Position numbers and translations under genes: made by a program. A stretch of DNA of 64,000 bases from Natrinema salinisoli (GTDB lineage Archaea; Halobacteriota; Halobacteria; Halobacteriales; Natrialbaceae): assembly GCF_020405205.1 (NCBI RefSeq), contig NZ_CP084469.1:3100001-3164000 (forward strand), in the 5' to 3' direction. Below, in pieces: positions 42,103 to 50,262 of this stretch. The notes under the pieces are model-generated. The model made no database searches. It was given only the letters and a program-made list of their open reading frames with translations, and was not told where the DNA came from. Positions within the stretch are counted from its first letter, which is position 1, and each line of letters starts with the position of its first letter.

Positions 42103-43686
42103 TTACTCGAATGATACGTTCGTGTAGTCCGCGACGAGAGTCGGATTTCGCGTAACTTCCGGGTGCGCCTGAAGGTCTTGCACGTGATTCTGCGAGGCCA
42201 TTGTGTTGTCCTGCGTGAACGCCGGCAGTGCCGGGAGTTGTTCGACGATCTCACGGATGACGGGTTCGTAGATATCGTAGCGTTCCTCCTGGCCGGCCGT
42301 GTTGCGGCCCTCAGCAATCGCCTCGTGGAAGCCGTCGCTGCCTCCGTAGTAGTGGCCCTGGTTCGTCCCTGCTGCGCTCTCGTGGAAGAGCGGGTAGAGG
42401 TAGTAGTCGGGGTCGGGACCGCCGGTCCAGCCCAGTAAGTACATCTGATAGTCGTCGGCGTTCCCGCTGGTGTACGTGTCGACGAGCGTCGCGAAGTCCA
42501 GTACCTGCACGTCGGCCCCGTAGCCGATCTCGTCCAGCCGGGTGGCGATCCGTTCGGCGAGTTGCGCGCGGATCCCCTCGGGCGTGATGATCGTCGGCGT
42601 GAAGTCGTCCGGCGCGTGTTCGTCGAGCAGCGACTTCGCCTGATCCGGGTCGTACCCCGGCAGCATGTCCTGGTACTCGTCTTCCGGGAACCCCCAGACC
42701 TCGTTGACGACTGGCGGAATCGGACTGTACATCGGCGAGGTCACGTTCTCGCCGTTGGATTCGATGAAGTCGGACATTGAGAACGAATGGGCGATAGCCC
42801 GTCGCACTTCGGGGTTCGTCGTCGGCCCCTCGTTGCAGTTAAACGCCATGTACATGTACGTCGGACTCTCCGCGGAGTGGAGGGTGACCCCTTCCTCGTT
42901 CTCGAGGACGCCCCAGTCGTCGTTCGGAATGCCCGCGATGACGTCGGTGTTCCCCGCGCGGATCTCGGAGATACGACCCGCCGCATCGTCGTGAGCCACG
43001 AAGCGAGCCTGCTCGATGTTCGGATCGAGATCGCCCCAGTAGTCGTCGTACTTCTCGATTTCGACGTACTCGTTTTCCTGCAGCTCGGAAAACTCGAACG
43101 GGCCGGAGCCGACCGGATTCTTGTTGAAGGCCTCGCGGTCTTCGGTTCGGTAGCTCTTCGGAACGACGGTCACACCCATCGTCGCGAGTTCGAACGGGCC
43201 GTAGGGGTCGTCCCCGAGATCGACCTGCAACTGATAGTCGTCGATGACCTCGGTGCTCTCGATCATGTTGTACTCCGAGGCGTTCTCCGTCTCCTCCTCG
43301 ACCGGTGCGGTAAAGGAGTGAGCGACGTCCTCCGCGGTCACGTCGTTCCCGTTGTGGAACTCGGCTGCCTCCTCGATCTCGAAAATGTACCGGGTTCCGT
43401 CGCGCTCGACGGTCGGCTCGCCCGTCGCGAGCTTCGGCTGGAGCTCGAGGCCCTCGTCGAACTCGTAGAGTCCGTCGAAGATGAGCTGAATTACCTGGAA
43501 ACTGTACGCGTCGTTCGAAATAACCGGATCGAAGTTCTCCTCTCTGGACTGTTCCTGCGTAAAGTGGAGCTGATCGGAACCTTCGCTTTCGCTCCCACCG
43601 ATGCACCCTGCGATTGCTGCCGCCGAGACGGCTGCACCCGAACCAAGCAGCCGTCGTCGGGTCAGTTCTGACATATGCCGTGACAT
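42103..43686 (-). CDS. Peptide ABC transporter substrate-binding lipoprotein
   Basis: The 527-residue extracytoplasmic binding protein (SBP_bac_5 family) has a twin-arginine signal (TRRRLLGSGAAVSAAAIAG) followed directly by the lipobox Cys. The family core follows: VIQLIFDGLYEFDEG, AEFHNGNDVTAEDVAHSF and NKNPVGSGPFEFSEL, with later AFNCNEGPTTNPEVRRAIAH. It captures di/oligopeptides, or nickel/sugar in some relatives, and delivers them to the DppBCDF complex encoded downstream. The ATG at 43686 lies about 25 bases after a minus-strand TATA element. An ATG 4 codons later is the alternative start. Confidence 0.93.
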   Translation of the reverse strand: MSRHMSELTRRRLLGSGAAVSAAAIAGCIGGSESEGSDQLHFTQEQSREENFDPVISNDAYSFQVIQLIFDGLYEFDEGLELQPKLATGEPTVERDGTRYIFEIEEAAEFHNGNDVTAEDVAHSFTAPVEEETENASEYNMIESTEVIDDYQLQVDLGDDPYGPFELATMGVTVVPKSYRTEDREAFNKNPVGSGPFEFSELQENEYVEIEKYDDYWGDLDPNIEQARFVAHDDAAGRISEIRAGNTDVIAGIPNDDWGVLENEEGVTLHSAESPTYMYMAFNCNEGPTTNPEVRRAIAHSFSMSDFIESNGENVTSPMYSPIPPVVNEVWGFPEDEYQDMLPGYDPDQAKSLLDEHAPDDFTPTIITPEGIRAQLAERIATRLDEIGYGADVQVLDFATLVDTYTSGNADDYQMYLLGWTGGPDPDYYLYPLFHESAAGTNQGHYYGGSDGFHEAIAEGRNTAGQEERYDIYEPVIREIVEQLPALPAFTQDNTMASQNHVQDLQAHPEVTRNPTLVADYTNVSFE

Positions 43687-43710
43687 ACCGATGACAGCTT
43701 CAAGGAGATA

Positions 43711-43721
43711 GATTATATAAC
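43711..43721 (-). promoter_or_regulatory. TATA box of the peptide transporter operon
   Basis: On the minus strand GTTATATAATC lies 25-35 bases before the ATG at 43686. The 250-base gap up to 43936 is A/T-rich; a 68-codon frame inside it (43724-43930) has no coding character. Confidence 0.65.
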
Positions 43722-43936
43722 TTTTGGTATCTGTGCGATATATGCCGCAAAAACTCGCCCCTATGGCTGATTGGTTACCAAACTATAATGCATGTATGAT
43801 GATGACAGTGTTTGATGCATGTACACAGTTAGGCTATAGTATTAATACTTTCTATCATTGGGCCAACTCGTGCCCGTTCGTTCACCCCGATGGACGAACG
43901 GAGAACTTTTTCTATCCGCCGATACAGTAGACGTGT

Positions 43937-44356
43937 ATGAACTATCGTGCCGTCGAACCTGCGGGCGAATACGTCGCTCGCCTCGAGACCGGTGCCGACT
44001 GGCGGGCCGAGATCGAGTCGCTCGCGGACGCGGTCGAGGCCGACGCCGCCTGGTTTACCGCGCTCGGCGCGGTCCAGGACGCCGAACTGTGGTTTTACGA
44101 TCAGGACGAGTGCGAATACTACCCGATCGAGTTCGACGAACCGCTCGAGGTCGCCAGCTGTACCGGAAACGTCTCCTGGCTGGACGAGGAGCGCTTCGCC
44201 CACACGCACGTCGTCCTCTCGGGACCCGACGGCGAGGCGGTCGCCGGCCACCTGAACGAGGCGACGGTCTGGGCCGGCGAGGTCCACATGCGCGTCTTCG
44301 AGGAGCCACTCGAGCGGGAGTACGACGAAACCACCGAACTGGACCTCTGGCTCTAA
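43937..44356 (+). CDS. PPC/DUF296-domain protein
   Basis: The 139-residue PCC/PPC domain protein starts MNYRAVEPAGEYVARLETG. Its core strands include AWFTALGAVQDAELWFYD, LEVASCTGNVSWL and FAHTHVVLSGPDGEAVAGHL. It ends TELDLWL. Stand-alone PPC proteins are small trimeric proteins, AT-hook-associated in plants and of unknown function in prokaryotes. It ends 1 base before the DP2 start, an arrangement that suggests co-transcription. Whether it works with polymerase D is unknown. Confidence 0.88.
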   Translation: MNYRAVEPAGEYVARLETGADWRAEIESLADAVEADAAWFTALGAVQDAELWFYDQDECEYYPIEFDEPLEVASCTGNVSWLDEERFAHTHVVLSGPDGEAVAGHLNEATVWAGEVHMRVFEEPLEREYDETTELDLWL

Positions 44357-44357
44357 C

Positions 44358-47300
44358 ATGCGGCGGGAAGACGAGCAGTACTTCGAGGGGCTCGAGGAAC
44401 AACTCGACGAGGCCCTGGACGTCGCGGGACGGGCTAAAAAACGGGGCGCGGACCCGAAGCCCGAGGTCGAGATTCCGGTCGCCAAGGACATGGCCGACCG
44501 CGTCGAGAACATCCTCGGGATCGACGGCGTCGCCGAGCGGGTCCGCGAACTCGAGGGCCAGATGAGCAGGGAAGAGGCGGCCCTCGAGCTCGCGGAGGAC
44601 TTCGCCGAGGGCCGGGTCGGCGATTACGAGACGAAGGCGGGCAAGGTCGAGGGGGCGGTCCGCACTGCAGTCGCCCTGCTGACCGAGGGCGTCGTCGCCG
44701 CCCCCATCGAGGGGATCGACAAGGTCGAGATCCTCGAGAACGACGACGGGACGGAGTTCGTCAACGTCTACTACGCGGGCCCGATCCGCTCCGCGGGCGG
44801 GACCGCGCAGGCGCTCTCGGTGCTCGTCGCCGACTACACGCGCGCGCTCGTCGGCATCGAACAGTACAACGCCCGCGAGGAGGAAGTCGAGCGCTACGCC
44901 GAGGAAATCGCCCTCTACGACAAGGAGACCGGGCTCCAGTACACCCCGAAGGCCAAGGAGGCCAAATTCATCGCCAAACACCTCCCGATCATGCTCGACG
45001 GGGAGGCCACCGGCGACGAGGAGGTGTCGGGCTTTCGCGACCTCGATCGGGTCGACACCAACAGCGCCCGGGGCGGGATGTGTCTCGTCCTCGGCGAGGG
45101 GATCGCGCTGAAGGCCCCGAAGATCCAGCGCTATACCCGAAACCTCGACGAAGTCGACTGGCCGTGGCTCCAGGACCTCATCGACGGCAACTACTACGAC
45201 GACGAGGGAGAGACCGGCGACGACGAGTCCGACGGCGACACTGACGGGGAAGCGACGGCCGAGGGCGGTACCGAGGAAGCGGAAGCCGACGACGACCCCA
45301 CCACTGACGAATCCGAGGGCCCGCCCCGCGTCGAGACGTCCGAGAAGTTCCTCCGGGATCTGATCGCCGGCCGCCCCGTCTTCTCTCATCCGTGCGCACA
45401 CGGCGGCTTTCGCCTGCGCTACGGCCGCGCGCGCAATCACGGCTTCGCGACCGCCGGCGTCCACCCCGCCGCGATGCATCTGGTCGACGACTTCCTCGCG
45501 ACGGGCACCCAGATCAAGACCGAACGCCCCGGCAAGGCCGCCGGCGTCGTCCCAGTCGACTCCCTCGAGGGACCGACGGTCAAACTCGCCAACGGCGACG
45601 TCCGCCGGATCGACGACCCCGAGGACGCCCTCGAGATCAGAAACGGCGTCGAGGCGATCCTCGATCTCGGGGAGTATTTGGTCAACTACGGCGAGTTCGT
45701 CGAGAACAACCACCCGCTCGCCCCCGCCTCCTACACTTACGAGTGGTGGATCCAGGATCTCGAGGCCGCGGGCGCTGACGTCCAGGCGCTCGAGGACGAC
45801 CCTCGAATCGACCTCGAATTCCCCGATTCCGAGGACGCCCTGGAGTGGGCCCTCGAGTACGACGCGCCGCTCCATCCCGAATACACCTACCTCTGGCACG
45901 ACATCTCCGTCGACGCGTTTCGGACGCTGGCGGCGGCGGTCGCGGACGGCCGTGTCGAGGGGGACGTCGACGGCGACGCACTACTCGTTCTCGACTACAC
46001 CGACCCCGTTCGCGAGGCCCTCGAGACGATCGTCATCGAGCACCGCCAGCGCGCGGACGAGGACCGCATCGAAATCGACGACTGGCGGCCGTTCGTCCGT
46101 ACGCTCGGCTGTGGGCCCCGACGCGCGGTGGCAGACGGCGCGGCACTCGAGGCCGACGGACGCGAGGAAGCAGCTGTCGAGCTCGAGCGCACGTGGTCCG
46201 ACGACGACCTCTCCGAGCGGGCTCGGACGTGGGGTCACGAGACCGATGGGGACAACGCGATCGAGGCGGTCAAAGAGGTCGCGCCGTTTCGGGTCCGCGA
46301 ACGGGCACCGACCCGGATCGGCAACCGAATGGGCCGCCCGGAAAAATCCGAGAGCCGCGACCTGAGCCCCGCAGTTCATACCCTGTTCCCGATCGGCGAG
46401 GCCGGCGGCGCACAGCGAAACGTCGCCGACGCCGCCAAACACGCCGAAACCATGTCCGACACGCCCGGCGTCGTCGAACTCCAGATCGGCCGTCAGCGCT
46501 GTGAGTCCTGCGGAACGGAGACGTTCAAGAACCGCTGTCCGGACTGCAACGCCCGGACGACGCCGGACTACCGCTGTCCCGACTGCGACGAGCGCCTCGA
46601 GCCCGACGAGGCCGGTCGCGTCGAGTGCGACCGCTGCGAGCGCGAGGGCACGTGCGTCGAAACCCGCGAGATCGACGTCCACGAGGAGTACCGCGACGCG
46701 CTCGAGTCGGTCGGCGAACGCGAGAACGCCTTCGAGATCCTGAAAGGCGTCAAGGGACTCTCCTCGCAGAACAAGGTCCCGGAGCCGATCGAGAAGGGCA
46801 TCCTGCGCGCCAAACACGACGTCTCTTCGTTCAAGGACGGGACCGTGCGCTACGACATGACGGACCTGCCGGTCACCGCCGTCCGCGCGAGCGAACTCGA
46901 CGTCGACGTCGGCCAGCTCCAGGCGCTCGGCTACGAGGAAGACATCCACGGCGAGCCGCTGACTCACGAGGAGCAACTGGTCGAACTCCGCGTCCAAGAC
47001 ATCGTCCTCTCCGACGGCGCGGCCGAGCACATGCTGCAAACGGCTAACTTCATCGACGACCTGCTGGAGCAGTACTACGGCCTCGACCCCTTCTACGAGT
47101 TCGAGGACCGACAGGACCTCGTTGGTGAACTCGTCTTCGGGATGGCACCCCACACGTCTGCCGCAACTGTCGGGAGGGTGGTTGGTTTCACGAGCGCAGC
47201 GGTTGGGTACGCTCATCCGTACTTTCACGCCGCGAAACGCCGGAATTGCGACGGGGACGAAGACTGTGTAATGCTGTTACTTGACGGTCTACTTAACTTT

Positions 47301-47993
47301 AGCAAGTCCTTCCTCCCCGACCAGCGCGGGGGCAAGATGGACGCACCCCTGGTCATGTCCTCCCGCATCGACCCATCCGAGATCGACGACGAGGCCCACA
47401 ACATGGACGTCGTCACCCAGTATCCCCGCGACTTCTACCTCGCGACCCGCGAGCAGGCCGACCCCGAGGACGTCGACGTCGAGATCGCCGAGGACACGCT
47501 CGGAACCGACACCGAATACACCGGCTTCCAGCACACCCACGACACCACCAACATCGCGATGGGTCCCGACCTCTCGGCGTACAAGACGCTGGGTTCGATG
47601 ATGGACAAGATGGACGCCCAGCTCGAGCTCTCGCGCAAACTCGCGGCCGTCGACGAGACGGACGTCGCCGAGCGGGTCATCGAGTACCACTTCCTGCCGG
47701 ACCTCATCGGGAATCTCCGGGCCTTCTCCCGGCAGGAAACCCGCTGCCTCGATTGCGGGGAAAAATTCCGCCGGATGCCCCTGACCGGCGACTGCCGCGA
47801 GTGTGGCGGCCGCGTCAACCTCACCGTCCACAAAGGATCCGTGAACAAGTACATGCAGACGGCCATCCAGGTCGCCGAGGAGTACGACTGCCGCGACTAC
47901 ACGAAACAGCGGTTAGAGGTCCTCGAGCGCTCCCTCGAGAGCATCTTCGAGAACGACAAGAACAAGCAGAGCGGGATCGAGGATTTCATGTAG
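44358..47993 (+). CDS. polC: DNA polymerase D large subunit DP2, intein-free
   Basis: DP2 is the catalytic subunit of the replicative archaeal family-D polymerase. The 1211-residue protein has the N-terminal domain, then YAGPIRSAGGTAQALSVLV and GFRLRYGRARNHGFATAG. The zinc modules are CESCGTETFKNRCPDC, RCPDCDERLEPDE and CLDCGEKFRRM. The active site is NCDGDEDCVMLLLDGLLNFS (Asp965, Asp967). An acidic insertion occurs near residues 280-320. From about 47120 to 47310 codon choice changes sharply (AGG, GGT, GTT, CAT, TTT, GTA, TTA, CTT, CTA), unlike the rest. This patch surrounds the RRN-CDGDED site, where DP2 inteins sit in other archaea. Confidence 0.97.
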   Translation: MRREDEQYFEGLEEQLDEALDVAGRAKKRGADPKPEVEIPVAKDMADRVENILGIDGVAERVRELEGQMSREEAALELAEDFAEGRVGDYETKAGKVEGAVRTAVALLTEGVVAAPIEGIDKVEILENDDGTEFVNVYYAGPIRSAGGTAQALSVLVADYTRALVGIEQYNAREEEVERYAEEIALYDKETGLQYTPKAKEAKFIAKHLPIMLDGEATGDEEVSGFRDLDRVDTNSARGGMCLVLGEGIALKAPKIQRYTRNLDEVDWPWLQDLIDGNYYDDEGETGDDESDGDTDGEATAEGGTEEAEADDDPTTDESEGPPRVETSEKFLRDLIAGRPVFSHPCAHGGFRLRYGRARNHGFATAGVHPAAMHLVDDFLATGTQIKTERPGKAAGVVPVDSLEGPTVKLANGDVRRIDDPEDALEIRNGVEAILDLGEYLVNYGEFVENNHPLAPASYTYEWWIQDLEAAGADVQALEDDPRIDLEFPDSEDALEWALEYDAPLHPEYTYLWHDISVDAFRTLAAAVADGRVEGDVDGDALLVLDYTDPVREALETIVIEHRQRADEDRIEIDDWRPFVRTLGCGPRRAVADGAALEADGREEAAVELERTWSDDDLSERARTWGHETDGDNAIEAVKEVAPFRVRERAPTRIGNRMGRPEKSESRDLSPAVHTLFPIGEAGGAQRNVADAAKHAETMSDTPGVVELQIGRQRCESCGTETFKNRCPDCNARTTPDYRCPDCDERLEPDEAGRVECDRCEREGTCVETREIDVHEEYRDALESVGERENAFEILKGVKGLSSQNKVPEPIEKGILRAKHDVSSFKDGTVRYDMTDLPVTAVRASELDVDVGQLQALGYEEDIHGEPLTHEEQLVELRVQDIVLSDGAAEHMLQTANFIDDLLEQYYGLDPFYEFEDRQDLVGELVFGMAPHTSAATVGRVVGFTSAAVGYAHPYFHAAKRRNCDGDEDCVMLLLDGLLNFSKSFLPDQRGGKMDAPLVMSSRIDPSEIDDEAHNMDVVTQYPRDFYLATREQADPEDVDVEIAEDTLGTDTEYTGFQHTHDTTNIAMGPDLSAYKTLGSMMDKMDAQLELSRKLAAVDETDVAERVIEYHFLPDLIGNLRAFSRQETRCLDCGEKFRRMPLTGDCRECGGRVNLTVHKGSVNKYMQTAIQVAEEYDCRDYTKQRLEVLERSLESIFENDKNKQSGIEDFM

Positions 47994-48043
47994 GAAATTT
48001 TGCTCTGCGGGCGCGGCGATGCCGCGCCCTCGGCAAAATTTCC
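47993..48043 (+). terminator. Long hairpin directly after the DP2 stop
   Basis: GGAAATTTTGC pairs with GCAAAATTTCC, and inside it GGGCGCGGC pairs with GCCGCGCCC across GAT. The element begins on the last base of the stop codon. It could protect the mRNA 3' end or end transcription. Confidence 0.6.
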
Positions 48044-48237
48044 ATCAAAAGCACTCCTCCTTCCGTTCCGGGACGCAGAGCGTCCCTCCACATCAGTCGT
48101 CGGCCCGCTCGCTCACTTCGTTCGCTCGCGGTCGATAACTGGGTAAGGGCCTGCCCTCCCCCGGGTCGCGCGATTCGCCGCGATTGCGGCGAACGCGCTC
48201 CCGGCCGAATTGAAGCGAAAGAACGTGCGACGTGGAC
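48044..48237. repeat. Hairpin-rich intergenic spacer
   Basis: About 190 bases without a gene, between the DP2 hairpin and the convergent hydrolase. Several short perfect stems are visible: GGGACGC-AGA-GCGTCCC, CGCTCGCTCACTTCGTTCGCTCGCG, and TTCGCCGC-GATT-GCGGCGAA. It is related in style, but not in sequence order, to the dispersed repeats at 5211, 9171 and 57523. Confidence 0.5.
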
Positions 48238-49149
48238 TTAATCGCTGGTGGCTCGAGTAACGCCGGGCATCCCTGCCTTGGTGTACTCCGGCTCCGGGGA
48301 ATACCGCGGGTCCGGGAGCCACTCCCGGAGGCTCTCGTTGAATCGGTCGGGGCGCTCTCGAGGTGTCCAGTGGCCACAGTCGTCGATCAGGTCCAGCGTG
48401 GCGTTCGGAATCAGGTCGGCCGCGCGGACCGACCACTCGACGGGGACGAGCGGGTCCTGTTTGCCGTGGACGAGCAGCGTCGGGACGGACAGCGACTCGA
48501 GGTCGTCGACGAAGTTCGTCCGGACGCGGCCGTTGAAGGAGAGCTCGTTGTTCTGGAACTCCTCGAACGCCTGTATCGAACCGGGTTCCATCAGCTTTCG
48601 TTGCGCGTCCTCGACGAAGCGGTCGGGCAGCGACCCGGCGTCCGCGACGAGGCTGTCGAGGACCATTCGGACGCTCCGCGTCGAGGAACTGGCGGCGATC
48701 TTCCCGAACTGAGTCATTCCGGGGATCTGTGACAGGACTTTCCACTGGAGGGCGCTCGGCAGTTTGCCACCGAGGCCGTAGCTGTCGACGAGCGCCAGTC
48801 GGTCGACTCGGTCGGGATTCTCGAGCGCGTAGCCGAGTGCGACGCCGCCGCCCATCGAGATGCCGGCGAGCGAAACGCTCTCGAAGGGGAGCGTTTCCAG
48901 GAACCCGTCGAGGACGTCGACGTAGGTTTCGACGGTGTGATCGACGTCTCCCGTGCTGTTCCCGTACTCCGGCCAGTCGATGGCGTAGACGCGGTAGTCA
49001 TCCGCGAGCGCGTTTATCGTGTGCCGCCACGAGACGGTCGCGTCGTCGATCCCCGCACCGTGACAGAGGACGACGGGTGGGCCGCTGGTCCCCGCACGGC
49101 GGTAGGCGATCCGACAGTCGCCGATCGTGGCGACACCGGTCCCGCTCAT
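48238..49149 (-). CDS. Alpha/beta-fold hydrolase (303 aa)
   Basis: The canonical hydrolase has an oxyanion segment PVVLCHGAGIDDATVSWRH, nucleophile elbow SLAGISMGGGVALGYAL, acid LLVHGKQDPLVPVEW and base His in DDCGHWTPRERPDRF. A cap domain lies between the elbow and the acid. There is no signal peptide. Enzymes of this pattern are esterases or C-C hydrolases; the substrate is unknown. It starts at ATG 49149, overlapping by 4 bases (ATGA) a possible small upstream frame. Confidence 0.9.
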   Translation of the reverse strand: MSGTGVATIGDCRIAYRRAGTSGPPVVLCHGAGIDDATVSWRHTINALADDYRVYAIDWPEYGNSTGDVDHTVETYVDVLDGFLETLPFESVSLAGISMGGGVALGYALENPDRVDRLALVDSYGLGGKLPSALQWKVLSQIPGMTQFGKIAASSSTRSVRMVLDSLVADAGSLPDRFVEDAQRKLMEPGSIQAFEEFQNNELSFNGRVRTNFVDDLESLSVPTLLVHGKQDPLVPVEWSVRAADLIPNATLDLIDDCGHWTPRERPDRFNESLREWLPDPRYSPEPEYTKAGMPGVTRATSD

Positions 49150-49370
49150 GATCGAATCACGTCGGTATCTGGGTCCGGAGCCGTATTAGGTACCGGTTTG
49201 CTGGCCATCTGTACAGGCAGTGAGTCTTTCCATTCGTCCGTAGAGTCCCCTCCTCTCCCGTCGTCCGCCCGCCCGGTAGCGACCGGCGTCACCCTCCGTT
49301 CGCGTGCCGCCGGGCGGTGCGTTCCGGGCGGAAACCCTCCGGCGGATCCGGGGATGTGACTAATTATCAT
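49146..49370 (-). CDS. Possible 74-aa leader protein upstream of the hydrolase
   Basis: An ATG at 49370 opens 74 codons (start MIISHIPGSAGGFPPG, end DTDVIRS) whose TGA overlaps the hydrolase ATG as ATGA. A minus-strand TATA-like AATATACAC lies about 25 bases before the ATG, which would make it leaderless. Composition is Pro/Arg/Asp-rich with no fold that I recognise. The remaining bases to 49587 hold only the promoter of the next plus-strand gene. It may be a real coupled gene or just a long leader. Confidence 0.3.
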   Translation of the reverse strand: MIISHIPGSAGGFPPGTHRPAARERRVTPVATGRADDGRGGDSTDEWKDSLPVQMASKPVPNTAPDPDTDVIRS

Positions 49371-49587
49371 ACCACGTCTCTATCCTCGTGGTGTATATTG
49401 TTTTCTATTACCGTGCTGCTACCTGTCATCCGTAGCTGCGATCGTCATCGAAGGGCAATCAGGCGGAATCGCATGGATTCCTCCTGGTGTTCTCGTACCG
49501 TCCGTTTTCAGCCGCTCCGTGCCCTCGAGCGGCCGCTCGCACAATGCGCGCCGTCACTTTATCCCAGTCGACGGTGTGGACGTGGGT

Positions 49588-49926
49588 ATGGTCAAAACTG
49601 GCGAGACACCGGCGAAGGAGGGCGACGACGAGGCCGTCGAGGAGGTAGAGAAGCTCAATTTCGGGCAGTCGGTCTACGACGAGGACGGCAACGAACTCGG
49701 GCGCGTCCGGGGTTTCGAGAAGAGCGGGTTCTTCGTCACCACCCGCGACGGAGCCGAGGGGATAAGCGTCGAACACGCCCGTTCGGGCCACGAGTTCGGC
49801 GAAGCCGAGCTGATGTGGCGCTGTATGGAGTGTGGCGAAATGGGAGAGATCGACGAGGGACTCCCAGATCAGTGTCCGAACTGCAACACCGAACGGGAGA
49901 ACCTGATGTACTGGACCGAGGACTGA
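49588..49926 (+). CDS. Rubredoxin-like zinc-ribbon protein, haloarchaeal DUF7130-like
   Basis: The 112-residue protein has an acidic N-terminus, a PRC-barrel-like beta domain and a C-terminal rubredoxin-type knuckle. The beta domain includes FGQSVYDEDGNELGRVRGFE and FFVTTRDGAEGISVEHARSG. The knuckle is WRCMECGEMGEI...QCPNCNTERENL, two CxxC pairs. I recall this as the DUF7130 group. The TATA-like CTTTATCC sits about 25 bases before the ATG at 49588, fixing a leaderless start. A decayed duplicate follows at 50035. Function unknown; a metal-binding redox or structural role is likely. Confidence 0.85.
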   Translation: MVKTGETPAKEGDDEAVEEVEKLNFGQSVYDEDGNELGRVRGFEKSGFFVTTRDGAEGISVEHARSGHEFGEAELMWRCMECGEMGEIDEGLPDQCPNCNTERENLMYWTED

Positions 49927-50034
49927 GCCGGTGACGGTAGTGGACACGTGATCGCCAGCGGGGACTGCTCTAATTCTATATAGCGCTTGAGGATTTACTG
50001 CTGCTCGTAGCGTAGATTCGTGCTGATAGTTACC

Positions 50035-50229
50035 ATGGCCGGAGAACGGTGACAACTGGCGTTCGGAACGACGGTCTACACCGGAGACGGTACCAAAATC
50101 GGCCCTATTCGCGACGTCGACGAGAACGGAGTTTACGGTACGCTTCGCGACGGGATAGAGTGACTGAGCGTCGAACACGTCCGTTCGGGGCAAACGTTCG
50201 GCGAAGCCGAACTGATGTGGCGCTGCTGG
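50035..50229 (+). pseudogene. Decayed, truncated duplicate of the rubredoxin-like gene
   Basis: In one frame from ATG 50035 the sequence reads FGTTVYTGDGTKIGPIRDV, then YGTLRDGIE-stop-LSVEHVRSG and FGEAELMWRC. This aligns throughout with the intact gene 360 bases upstream. Two in-frame TGA codons (50050 and 50161) break it, and homology stops right after the first Cys, so the zinc knuckle is gone. A TATA-like TCTATATAG at about 49975-49983 remains. The truncated end faces the truncated gene at 50263. Confidence 0.85.
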
Positions 50230-50262
50230 CCGGAATCGGAACCTCGGCTGCCCGACCCGTTC

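Noticed and set aside
43724-43930. 68-codon plus-strand frame between the transporter operon and the PPC gene
   Set aside because: The stretch is A/T-rich promoter DNA on the minus strand, the codon usage is unlike the genome, and no homology pattern is visible.
47244-47250. Intein in DP2
   Set aside because: The reading frame passes straight through the insertion motif with no extra sequence; only the codon pattern is unusual.
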